From Neostapfia colusana (taxonomy: Eukaryota > Streptophyta > Magnoliopsida > Poales > Poaceae), in the NCBI GenBank assembly GCA_030760725.1, contig JASWHV010000001.1, forward strand, positions 22,503,928 to 22,567,927: DNA of 64,000 nucleotides. Direction: 5' to 3'. The notes beneath the pieces were generated by a model, which did not search any database, was not told where the DNA came from, and saw only the letters and a program-made list of their open reading frames with translations. Below, piece by piece: positions 46,232-57,397 of the stretch. A program made the translations under genes and the position numbers. Each line of letters opens with the position of its first letter. The stretch's first letter is position 1.

Positions 46232-49200
46232 TGTCACACCCGGTTTTTTCGAAGAACAACCAAGTGAATATCACATGTATGCCAGGATCATTTTCTCATA
46301 CATGTGATGACAAATAGTGAAGCATCATTTATTACAAGCCAGGTGTCGAATATAAGCAAGTCTTACATAGTAAATGTCTTGATGGACAATAATAAGTTCA
46401 TCACAAGTAAATAAACTAGCAGCGGAATATTATTCTTTAGGGCTCCATCACAGGCGTTGCCCGGGGTCTTCATGAACCTAAAATCCTTCCTCGGGTCCAA
46501 AATCTTGGTCATTATACACCACCTCATTATCTTGACCTGAGCAGCATTATAAACCAACAAATATGCAAGGTTGAGTACCAATGGTACTCAGCAAGTGTGG
46601 GAAAATTTTATCATGCATGGCTAGAACAAGGAGAGGTTGAACTCATGGTTAAAGCACTACGCAATTAATACCTATCACCTTAGCTTATTAAGCACCTACA
46701 TTATTACACAGGTGAAATGGTCCCAGTCTCCCATCCCATCATCATAATCCAATAACCATAACATCATTTCCAGTGTTAAGCTCCCCGCTTAACTTCCAAA
46801 ACCATCATTCCTCTAATCATGAATAAGTCCAGGCCGCTCTTAACCGTGAGCACGGCTGTCAAGACAGTTTTGACTCTGCAGAGTTTGTACCACTGTACCC
46901 ACAAGTAGTGATTTCATCCCCCGTTGCCGGGTGGACTAAAAGAACCTCCATTATGCCAGTGGCTACGATCCACATTCACACTTCCCAGGTGTGCGGCCAG
47001 GAGATCACTACGAAGCCTTTACAAAGGGATTCCCGACGAGCGTGGGCCCACTGAGGTTTCACCCCTAACAGCATACAAGAGGCTCCAACCCCGCTGCAGT
47101 GGCCCCCTCTTGAGCCTTGCGGTTCATATGGTAGTCCAGCTGACACCTACTCCCCGCACCATCCAACACACCCATACTACGCCGGGGATACACCTAATTA
47201 ATCGGCCAAGCTGCCCCATCTCAGCATGTGGTTGGCACTGTAAAGCCGGGTTACATGCTCCATGAACCGGTCCTTAGGATCCAGGCAAGTACTAAACACA
47301 AAGCCAAGTCTCGTGCACCCAGCACACAACCAAAACATCCAACTTGCCTTGATCCCTACCTCTACATAACTCACAATGTCTCATTCAAGAGTATGGTAAT
47401 ATAAACTGATGATTTCATATCCCAAATATCCCATTCTAAGCATGGCTAAGCATATGCATGTAAATAAATGACATGACAAAATAAATCCCAACCCAAGCTT
47501 CAAGGAAACAAGGTAATGCAATTCTAGGGAAACTTCCTAGCATGGGTTTCATATTTAACTTGACAATGCAAATAATTCTATCTACACATCCTAGCATAGG
47601 ATCAAAGTGGTCAAGGACACTTGCCTCCTTCTTGCTGCTCTTGAAATGGGTAGTCCTGATCTTGGAAAGGGTTAACTTGCTCTTGAACAGGTTCTACTTC
47701 ATACCATCACACATAGCAAAAGAAAAACAACAATCATAAGACATAGTTCACACTTCTACTTTATACAAACCACACATTCATATTTATGAAATTCATTCAC
47801 CATTATATGTGTTGTGGTTACTTTGTGTGTTGATCTGTGGCTTGCATACACTTTTATTTATATGTGTATGATTCCTACTTTGGTGTTCATATTTATACTT
47901 ACATACTATATTTATATATATATATATGTGTGTGTTTCAGTTTTAAATAAATTCCTTACATTAAACTACCAAGTATGTATGAAAAGTATTTTTCTTCTCC
48001 ATATGTGCCTTCATAATTTCTATCAACCCTAAACTGAATTCTTTGGATTTTAGAAACTCCATTTATCTTTTACTAGTTGCTATATTTTCAGATTTATATT
48101 CCTATGCATAATTGTGTATTTTATTATGAAATTAGTAATACACATCATCTAAACAGTATAGGTTCTGGTCCTAAATAATCTAATAACATGTTTTGACCTT
48201 GGCTTCTGATGTAGACTATTTCATAATTATTTTCTCTATTTTTCTATAACTATTCTTTACTTAAAAATGTGTCCCTATACTAATAAATGTGAATAATAAA
48301 TGAAACAAATTCATTTCAGCCCAAAAATATATTTTTATCTCACTCCAAAGTTTTCTAAGTACTGAGAAAGTTTTTAATTAATTTTGACAATAATGTTTGT
48401 CCCCCTTTTTAATTTTTAAACACTAGTTACATATTCAATGTTTTAAATTAAATACTAAACAGGGCTAAAATAATGAACTCACCCCATTACAGGGTCTATA
48501 ATATTATTTTCATAATTTCCAGGGGTCTAGCTACACTTATCAGAGGTATTTTCCTAATTTTTATTAAGTCCAGGGGCTAAAACTGATTTTTAAATGAATT
48601 TACATGATTTTCTGGAGTTCCAGGGGCTAGATCTGAAGTTTCCGGGGCTAGCTCTCAATTCCAGAGAACCCCAGGGGGTAGCACGTAAGAATTCCAGTCT
48701 TTATAATGCGGGGCTGACGTGGACCGTCCGATTTTAAACCGACGGCTGAGATTATAACATCGAACCGGTACACGGGGTTTTAAAGTCTACCGTGCGATTT
48801 AAAATAAACGGCGCACAAGCGGCCACGTCGCTTCGATCGAGAGCGGGCGGCGCTGCCGGCGGCGCACGGCGGCGCACGGCGGCGGGAAGCGGCGATCTCG
48901 CCGGAAAGTTTCGGATCCTCGAGAATTCTGCCTAGAACTGTGATCTTATGGCCTAGATCGGTAGAGGGGAGGTCAGGGATCTCACCTCGGGGGTTTTCTC
49001 GAGCTCGGGGGTCCTGGAAAGCGATCGGCGGCGAGGTCCGAGGCAAAACCACGGCGAAGCTCGTCGGCGCTGGGTTTACACCGTAACTCTCCGAGTTTTC
49101 TGCACCTGCAAAGTTCCCCGGAGGCGGTGGATCAAGACCAGCGAGTTAGATCAGAGTTTCCGAGCTTAGATCGGCCAGAATTCACCGGCGAAGTCTCGGT

Positions 49201-49677
49201 GCTCACCGGAGTAAAAATCGGCGATCGCGTGGGAAAAACCGATCGGGGCTGGGGTTTTTATAGCCGGGGGAGGGCGGTGGGTCAGTTGTGATCGAGTTGG
49301 ATTCTTCTGGGACTGGAATTCGGCTGAGGGACGCGGTTTTCAATCGGTTAAGATCGCGCGCGCTCGGGGGGAAAAGTCCGGGGTCGGCGCGAGCGAGGTT
49401 GGGGATGACAGGCGGGTCCCACCTGTCTGTGAGAGACAGCGCGGCGCGCGCGGGAGTGGGCTGGCGCGGGGAAAACTGGGCCGGCTGGCGGGTTTCGGCC
49501 CACTGGCCGGTTTTTTTCCCGTTTCTCTTTTTCTTTTTCCATTTCTTTTCTGTTTTGAGTATAATTTGAATTCCAGTTTGAATTTGAATTTTTGCAAAAT
49601 ATGCAACACGTCCAAAAATTTTTAAATTCCCCTCTGAACATGGTTTAGAGTTTTGAATCAAAATTTGGGGTGTTACA
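46232..49677 (-). repeat. 5' LTR of El-6 (3446 bp)
   Basis: This is nearly identical to 36985-40418. The extra 12 bases are accounted for by a duplicated 10-mer GGCGCACGGC near 48868-48887 and one extra TA unit near 47930. The TATA box (minus) is at 49255-49262 and AATAAA (minus) at 46328-46333. Confidence 0.95.
46478..49105 (-). other. Split gene-like unit inside the El-6 5' LTR
   Basis: Exon 1 is 49105-48986 (120 nt), exon A 47693-47625 (69 nt), and exon B 46536-46478 (ends TAG). Phases, lengths and splice sites are the same as in the 3' LTR copy. As the 5' LTR it is the template for the genomic RNA 5' end, so these introns would compete with production of full-length RNA. Confidence 0.6.
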
Positions 49678-49682
49678 TTTAT

Positions 49683-51702
49683 TCAGAGCAATTTAAATTT
49701 GATGATGCTGTGTTCATTTGAATACAGAAACATTTCAGAGAATTTCCAAAACTTGGAAATTCAGTTCTGGGCAAATCTTAGCTCCAAAAATGCTGGGAAA
49801 ATTCATGCAAACTCTATGACCTATAATTGAAATTGTAGTTCACTAAGTCGGGCATGAACAGGGGTGTTACCTCAGAATTAATTCTTCTTTGCTTATTTGC
49901 TAAAAGAATTATTCTGAGCAAGCCACTCAGTGAAAAGTGCTAATATTTGGTCCAGAGGGTTTCCTTGTGACAAGGAAATCACAAAAAAATTCTCAGCTCC
50001 ATTGGAGCTGTGGACCACCCTGTCCTGTTTAACCACTTGAGGGATTAATATGGAAAAGGGAGAAAAACCACTTAGCACTTAACCATGTACTTAGGTCCAG
50101 GCCCAAGCCACCCACACCCAGTTCATCTTTAAATTCTTAAACAGAGTTCCAGGTGTTAGAGACTGGTTACTAGAACTAATAGCAGTAACCTTACAATAAC
50201 TTGTATGCATATTAATTAACATGTAGTATTTCATAAACGTGTAGTCACTGAAGAAGAGACTCCGGAAGTGCTGGACTTCCTTCTTCCGGACGAAGACTTA
50301 ACCCCTGACCAGCAGCAACAAGGCAAGCCCCGGTTTGCATTAACCTTTTTATAAGTTTTTCCTTTGTTTACATGTGTCATATGAAGTATGTATGTGCATT
50401 AGGTATAGGATGAATGAAACCCCACTTGCATAACCAAAGGTTCCTTAAAGAGTGAGGGTAGTGTCTAAGACCTCGAGTAGATAGGCTATGCTTAAAGATT
50501 CATAGGGCTTCGGTACAAGTCGAGTAGTTGGAATCTACTCGCGAGATAGGCTTGGGACGCACGGGTTCGGTTGAGTGATGTGAGATCACATTAGTAATGA
50601 AAATGAGACTGGGCAGGGGCTAGGGCGCAGCAAGAGGGAGTCTTGTGTGTGCAGCCCTGTCCGTGTCGATTGAGGACCGAGCCGTGTGCGGCCCATGCTG
50701 ATCAAGTTTGAACGTACCGAAGGCATATCGGATATATGGACCCCAATAAACTGATGTAGCCTAAACCTCCGGGCGTCGAGGCATAACGCACTGATTTATA
50801 GGTGTAGGCTGAGGGCAGCAAGGTGGAAATCTGCCAACGGGCATAGAGAGATGCTCCGCGTGGGGAACCTCCTGCTCGTTTCGGTGCGACCGGTTCGACG
50901 TTTGGGCTCTTGGGTGAAAGGTTGTCCCGTACGACATCGAGTGAGCGTGCTGTGCAGCTCCGCGGGTGGGCGTACGTGACGTGCTCTTTGGGTTTCCCTG
51001 CAGGTGTATATCGAGTCAATTCGCCGTCCCTCGCGGTGAAGAGTACCACTTGGTCACTGAGTCGTGACGTAGATTAATGGATGAAACCTGTTGATTCAAT
51101 ATTGCTGGTTGATATAATTGTATTGCTACATGTGTGCCACCAAATACTGCTTACTAAATTTCAGATTTCATGAACTGTTAACTTGTTGCTAAAAGATGAA
51201 CTGAGGATGAACTTGTAGGCGTATCCTTTTGCTGAAATGTTACTATCCTATGTCCATTGTACCCCTCATGTAGAGTTTCATGCTTAGGTGAGTCGGTTAA
51301 GCCTTGCTGAGCCTTCGTGCTCACGGTTGCTGCTTAAGTGTTTTTCAGGTGAGGAGCCACCCATGGACTCGGAGTACGAGTCCACCGGCGAGGGTTACCC
51401 TCCGTCGGGGACCACGGCTGAGTGGGAGCCGTACACGCCGCGCTGAGCTGAGGAGTGCAGCTAGTGTGGGTTGCCCTAGGGCTGGGCAACCACTTTTGCT
51501 AGATAGGCGGGCGTGAGTTGTATAAAGAAACTTCCGCTGTGTAATAAAGACCCTAGTTTGTAACTGAGAAGTGTACTACTTTGTACATTCAGTTTGTTTT
51601 TCCCATGTAATATAATGTGTTCTTATGACGTGTGCTGTCGGGTGTCGCATCGCGCGGCACCACCCTCTGCGATCCTGGATGAGCGGATTCCGGTCCGCCA
51701 CA
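49683..51702 (+). repeat. 3' LTR of El-5, second part
   Basis: This resumes the El-5 LTR after the El-6 target duplication (49678-49682) and matches about 26470-28490. It ends GTCCGCCACA, followed by CTTTC, the El-5 target duplication. AATAAA is at 51543-51548. Confidence 0.93.
50245..51446 (+). other. Exon-like blocks A and B in the El-5 3' LTR
   Basis: Block A is 50245-50322 (78 nt) and block B 51349-51446 (to TGA), same as in the 5' LTR with a few silent or minor changes. El-6 now lies between these blocks and the LTR promoter region, so this copy can no longer be transcribed as a unit. Confidence 0.55.
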
Positions 51703-51812
51703 CTTTCAGCCTGTAAAAGGAATCACAAAGTCATATATGTATGAAATACTATGCTCATATTATTTTAGTTTCAGATTCACACATAGACTTTCAAAGTTTC
51801 AAAAACTCCCCC

Positions 51813-52289
51813 TCAATTTAAGCCATGAGGATGCATAACCCCTATTTCACTATGAATGAAACAAAAACAAGTGAAATCCAAAGGTTTTGTAAAAGTATCA
51901 GCCAATTGTTGTTCGGTATCGACATGGTGAAGCACAATGTTTCCTTTTTCAACATTATCATGAAGAAAGTGATACCTAATGTCAATGTGCTTAGTTCTAG
52001 ATTGTTTCACGGGGTTTTTAGCAATACAAATTGCACTAGTGTTATCACAAAACAGTGGAACACTATCTAAATCAACCCCATAGTCCTTAAGTGTTTGAAC
52101 AATCCAAAGAATTTGTGAGCAAGCGCTAGCCGCAGCTACATATTCATATTCGGCCGTGGAGTGTGCAACTGAACTTTGTTTTCTAGAGGACCAAGCAACA
52201 AGTGAATTACCAAGAAAATGACAAGCACCCGAAGTACTTTTCCTATCAATCCTACAACCCCCAAAATCAGCATCCGAAAAAGCTTTCAA
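51813..52289 (-). pseudogene. El-3 RNase H
   Basis: The minus-strand frame carries the Ty1/copia RNase H motifs DADFGGCRIDRKSTSG, SSRKQSSVAHSTAEYE and KHIDIRYHFL. The catalytic D (SDADF) and E (TAEYE) are present. The C-terminus runs into the polypurine region without a clear conserved end. It is separated from the RT by frame changes between 52290 and 52439. The neighbouring spacer 51708-51812 contains another polypurine tract near 51789. Confidence 0.9.
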
Positions 52290-53276
52290 AGAAACGGTTG
52301 AGGAAGAAGGAAGAAAAATGCCAAATTCTTGAGTTCCATGTAGGTACCTGAGAATCCTTTTGATGGCTTGGCGATGTGAAGCACGTGGAGAAGCTTGAAA
52401 ACGCGCACAAAGACATACGCTGAATTGTATGTCCGGTCTTACGCCGTGAGATACAAAAGTGATCCAATCATACTTCTGTATTCTTTTTTATCGACCGGGT
52501 CACCATCTTCGTCAAGTTCAAGTGTTGTTGCTGTTCCCATTGGTGTCCGAAGAGGCTTGCATTTGTCCATGTTGAAGCGCTTAAGATCCTTTGTATACTT
52601 AGTTTGATGCACAAAAGTTCCTTCTTTTGTTTGCTTGATTTGCAGCCCCAAAAAGTATGTGAGTTCTCCCATCATACTCATCTCAAATTCTGAACTCATC
52701 ATAGCTGAAAACTTGGACACGAGATCATGAGAAGCACAACCAAAGATAATATCATCCACATACACTTGAACGAATAATGAGTCATTGCCATGCTTAAGTA
52801 CAAAAAGAGTTTTATCAACCTTGCCCATGGTAAACCCCTTTTCAAGTAAGAATGTTTTTAACCTATCATACTATGCTCTAGGGGCTTGTTTTAGATCGTA
52901 CAAGGCTTTGGACAGTTTGTAAACATGATTAGGAAAATTTGGATTTTCAAAACCCGGTGGCTGCTTAACATAAACCTCCTCCTCTATGTAGCCATTAAGA
53001 AAAGCATTTTTAACATCCATTTGATATAACTTGAACCCTTTAGATGCAGCAAATGCTAATAAAATTCTTATAGCTTCTAATCTAGCAACAGGAGCAAATG
53101 TTTCATCAAAATCTAGACCTTCAATTTGAGTGAAACTTTGAGCAACCAACCTAGCTTTATTCCTAACCACAACCCCATCCTCACTTTGCTTATTTTTAAA
53201 TACCCATTTAGTTCCAATTAATGTGTGACCTTGAGGTGGAGGTACAAGTTTCCAAACATTATTTATTTCAAAATTT
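52290..53276 (-). pseudogene. El-3 reverse transcriptase
   Basis: The N-terminal half (53170-52871) has ETFAPVARLEAIR, MDVKNAFLNG, QPPGFEN and DLKQAPRA. It is ended by an in-frame stop at 52871-52873. The next segment (52828-52439) has the active site YVDDIIFG, EFEMSMMGELTYFLGL and SMIGSLLYLTA, then a stop from a small frame change. The rest toward RNase H is legible in other frames. The catalytic residues are kept, but the chain is broken at least twice. Confidence 0.9.
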
Positions 53277-54678
53277 CTAACTCTTCTTGCATGGCATTAA
53301 TCCAAGATTCATTAGTGAGTGCGTGTAATATAGCCTTGGGTTCAAAAGAAGCAACAAAAGTAGAATGAGCATGAGAGTTTGGATCGCAAAACCTGGACCG
53401 AGTGACTCGTTCATGCAAGCTTCCAATGATTTATTGTGGAGGATGACTTTTGAGTACTCGGAGGGGAGTAGACACTTCACAAGCACCTTCTTCTTCATGT
53501 TCGGACCTTTGATTAGGAGAGCTTGTTGATTGAGGAAGGTCCGAACCAGCAGTAGTGACTGTTGGTGCTGGTTGTGGTGCAAAATCAGCAGCTTGATCGT
53601 TATTTACTTCCGAGTTTTCGGGCAGCAGCACCACTTCTTCATCTTCTTCAATAAAAATACTCTCCCCCTGCGGATATGGATCCGGACCTGCAATATCGGA
53701 GCTAGTACTTGGGCTAGCTTCATCAAAAGAAACCTCGCAAGTCTCCACAATTTTGTTAGTGTCAAGTAAAAGCACACGGTAGCCTCTAGTATGAGATGGA
53801 TAACCAAGAAACATGCCATCAACAGATCTAGCTTCAAATTTATCAAGATTACCATGTTTCTTAACAAAGCATTTGCAACCAAAAACCCTAAAGTGTGTAA
53901 CACTAGGCCTATGTCCAAACCGGAGCTCATATGGGGTTTTTCCAAGCTTAGCACGCAAGAAAATACGATTTGAGACATAACAAGCGGTTGCAATTGCATC
54001 AGCCCAAAATTTCCTAGGAGTTTGATATTCATCAAGCATAGTCCTAGCCATCTCAACTAAGGTCCTGTTCTTTCTTTCTATGACACCATTTTGTTGTGGT
54101 ACATAGGGTGAAGAGTATTGATGATCCATTCCATTTTCAGCACAAAAGTGATCAAAGGATTGGTTTTTAAATTCAGTTCCGTTATCACTTCTAATTGCTT
54201 TTAATGATCCTGGGTGATCAATAGATAATCTAAGAAATAAAGTTCTAAAATGACTAAAAGCTTCATTCTTAGATGCCATAAAATAAACCCAAGAATATCT
54301 GGAATAATCATCAATAATCACAAGCACGTACCATTTACCTCCGAAGGATTGAACACGTGCCGGACCTACTGTGTCAAGATGTAAAAGTTGTCCCGGTTCA
54401 GCTGTCATGGTCATTATGAGAGGAGCATGTGAACCTGCAACAAACTTAGCATGTCTAAAAGAAGAGCACACAATATCATTGTCCTTTTTAAGCTTCGGCA
54501 GCCCACGTATGCGATCGAGAGCACTAACACGAGTGAGATGATCAAAGCCTATGTGACCAAGTCTACGATGCCAAAAATATAGATCCTTTGTATCATTAGC
54601 AACTAGACACCGATGATTAGAATTTGACAAATCAAAATCAGCTTTAAAAACTCTTCCAAACCTAGACATGTTAAACAA
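53277..54678 (-). pseudogene. El-3 integrase and linker
   Basis: The frame 54678-53431 has the integrase N-terminal region FWHRRLGHIGFDHL, the catalytic core (HLDTVGPA, IRSDNGTEF, QQNGVIERKNRTL giving D, D, E) and the post-integrase block ARSVDGMFLGY plus SFDEASPS. The zinc finger is damaged: the CX2C part reads CSSF, so the last cysteine is phenylalanine. The linker ends in a stop at 53431, and related sequence continues in another frame to 53277. Confidence 0.9.
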
Positions 54679-56905
54679 AAGCTCACCTTTTGAATCTACA
54701 ACCTTTCAGCAATTTTTAGCAAAGCTAACCTCTAGATTTTCATCTAGCAATTGTGAAACCGAAAGCAAGTTGTATTTCAAATTTTTAACAAGTGCCACAT
54801 CTTTCAAAGTGTAGAGATTGTTTACTCTAACTGAACCTTTAGCAATTATGGGAGTAGAAGAGTTATCGGCGAAAGTAACATTTTCTACACGTGACACAAA
54901 AGAGAGAGAGGAGAACCATTCTTTGTTACCGGTCATGTGGCGTAAGCAACCTGAATCCACAATCCAAATGTTCTCCTTCCTCAAACGTGAAACCTACACA
55001 GCAGCACAATACGTCGATGACTCAATACTGGGGTTAGTTAAAAGACTTTTAGGAATCCAGTACTGAGTCACACGACGTCCAGCAGGAATAACACGCGAAA
55101 GCTGAGAAGGTACAGCAGGTTTATGAGCCAAACATCGAAAATTTTTGTTCCCAACTACTGACTTAGAAGATGTGTTATATGTAGCACAAAAAACAGTAGG
55201 TCCGGGAGCAAGTTTTTGACTCATTACAGCAGGTTGCAAGCTCCGAACATTCGGTCTAGCAGATTTTGCTTGGTTGTTATGTGATCTAGCAAGTATTCTT
55301 TGTTTCCTATCGTGTTTAGCTAGTCTATAACAAAAATCCATGACATAACCATCTCTACCACAGTAGGTACAATGAAAAATAACCTTATTATCATGTCTAG
55401 ATGAGTAAGCAACACGTTTATTAGAACCTGAATGGGACAGTACTCCTGCAGATTTAAAAATCACCTCTTTTTGTCTAGGAGCTGTTTGAATCAAACCGCT
55501 TCCTAATGACTTTACAACTTTAGCTGGGTGTGCCTTAGCATGAGCATGAGAATTAAAACCTAAACCAGTTTTATCATTACAAGACTTGGAAGAATTCAGC
55601 AGCAAGTTTAGGTTCTTATTTGCATTAGAAAACTGATCTAGTGTCATCAAGTTTATTGGACAGATCAAAGCAGTTTTCACATGAAGTTTTTCCTTTTAGT
55701 TTGCAATTTGAACAATATTTAACTTCATGCACACGTAAAGCATTGTTAAAAATAGAAATCTCATTCATAGCATCATTTAGTTTCTTATTCAGATCATCAC
55801 ATGAAGAACAATGCAAATTAATTGTAGAACAACAAGCATCTTTCAAATTTTTATCATTAAGTGCAGCAAGCTCTTTGTTCTTTTCAATTTCAAGTTCAAG
55901 TTTATCAAGTGTAGATGTGTGTACACTTCTTAAAGAGGATAATTGTTCATAAATCAAATCACATGAGGAACAAGGATCATCACTAGGAATCAAAGTTTTT
56001 AAACGATTAATTTCAGATTCTAGTGATTCAATTTTAGCAGCATTGTTCCTAAGTTTTTTATCCTTTTTCTTTAATATAACAGTGGCACGAGAAATAGCAT
56101 CACACATTTCTTCGCAAGTGGGACATACCTCTTCATCGTTGCTGTTGTGTTCTGCCTCCTCGGAGCTTGAACTTGACTTGCTCGCCATGCAGCACATATT
56201 TGCCATAGCTTCTTCATCTTCATCACTACCGGTGTCCACATCACTTGAGCTGAAATCTTGAAGTGCAGAGATCATACTATGCACTATGTTGCGCATTGAT
56301 AAATCTTTCTTCTTCTTATTCTTTGCAAATGATTTCTTCGAACTTGTTTGCTTTTCTTCACGTGAAGTCGGACCTGAAAGGTTAGGGCACTCTGTAAGAA
56401 AATGTCCTGTCTTACCACATTCAAAACATCGTTGAGGTCCGGAGCTTCCTCTCCTTCTAGTTCTCACATTTTGCAATGCTTTTGAGAACCGAGTAGAGAT
56501 GAGTGTAAGCTCCTCCTCTGGAAACTCTTCAATCTGTTTAAGGGTTCGAGAGGACAGCAAAGAGAGTGCACCACTAGATGATGATTGACTAGAACTAGAC
56601 ATGTCACGTTGCGAAACAAATGCAATAGACTTGTTGGGGTTTTTACGTGAGATGATGTCAATTTCATGAGTTTTCAATTTAGAATAAAGCACGTCTAAAG
56701 TAAGAGAACTCATGACAGTAGTTTCATGAATGGATGTAACTTTCATCTCCCAAATTGACATATCTAATGCTCCTAACAATTGTCTAGCATTTTCAGCATC
56801 TGAAAAGTTAACATTGACACTACGCAAGTTGCTGAGAATTTTATTAAAGCGAGCAAAAAGGTCGTCAATTGACTCACCGGGTTGCATCTCAAAATGCATG
56901 TATTC
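54679..56905 (-). pseudogene. El-3 protease and C-terminal part of gag
   Basis: From the gag side: 56899-55625 is an open frame with gag sequence, a zinc knuckle CFECGKTGHFLTEC, and a long coiled coil (KKDKKLRNNAAKIESLE and on) typical of Sirevirus gag. A frame change around 55625-55680 leads to 55680-54997, which ends in TAG at 54994-54996. The protease follows in 54984-54709 with WIVDSGCLRHMTG, and then a TGA at 54706-54708. The copy is cut at 56905 by solo LTR El-7. Confidence 0.88.
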
Positions 56906-57342
56906 TGTAACACCCCAAATTTTTAGTCAAAACCCAAAATTTTGATTTAGAACCCTAAACCTTGTTCAGAGGGGAATTTAGAACTTTTTGGACGTGTTGC
57001 ATGTTTTGCAAAAATTCAAATTCAAACTGGAATTCAAATTATACTCAAAACAGAAAAGAAATGGAAAAAGAAAAAGGAAAACCGGAAAAAAAACTGGCCA
57101 GTGGGCCGAAAACCCAGCCGGCCCAGCAAACCCCCGCGCAGCCCGCCCCCGCGCGCGCCGCGCTGCCCCTCGCTGACGGGTGGGACCCACCTGTCATCCC
57201 TAACCCGAGCCCCCGCGACCCCGGACTTCTTTCCCCGCGCGCGCGCTCGATCTTAACCGATTGGAAACTCGTCCCCGGCGCCCGAATTCTGGACCCAGAG
57301 GACTCCAACTCGATCACAACAGACCCACCGCCCTCCCCCGGC

Positions 57343-57350
57343 TATAAAAA
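57343..57350 (+). promoter_or_regulatory. TATA box of solo LTR El-7
   Basis: GGCTATAAAAACC lies at the same place as in the El-6 LTRs and El-8, at the end of a CpG-rich stretch (57100-57330). A start near 57375 is expected. The direction is plus, antisense to the surrounding El-3 gag. Confidence 0.8.
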
Positions 57351-57397
57351 CCACCGATCCGATCAGTTTTTCCCACGCGATCGCCGATTTTCACTCC

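Larger units (their letters stand above)
36985..49677 (-). mobile_element. El-6: complete, young Ty3/gypsy chromovirus, 12.7 kb
   Basis: The target duplication TTTAT is at 36980-36984 and 49678-49682. LTRs are 36985-40418 (3', 3434 bp) and 46232-49677 (5', 3446 bp). The primer site is 46216-46227. It encodes an extra ORF and gag-pol with a chromodomain. By eye the LTRs differ by about 20 substitutions, one 10-bp duplication (around 48868-48887) and one TA step. It is nested in the 3' LTR of El-5, so it is younger than El-5. Two in-frame stops keep it from making gag-pol. Confidence 0.96.
24419..51702 (+). mobile_element. El-5: Ty3/gypsy chromovirus, with El-6 inserted in its 3' LTR
   Basis: The target duplication is CTTTC at 24414-24418 and 51703-51707. 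The 5' LTR is 24419-28490, the primer site 28494-28505, gag-pol 30335-34871, the polypurine tract 34921-34937, and the 3' LTR 34938-36984 plus 49683-51702. The 3' LTR is split by the 12.7 kb El-6. Without El-6 the element is about 14.6 kb. The protein is closely related to that of El-4, but the LTR sequences are largely different. The host is the 3' internal region of El-3. Confidence 0.95.
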
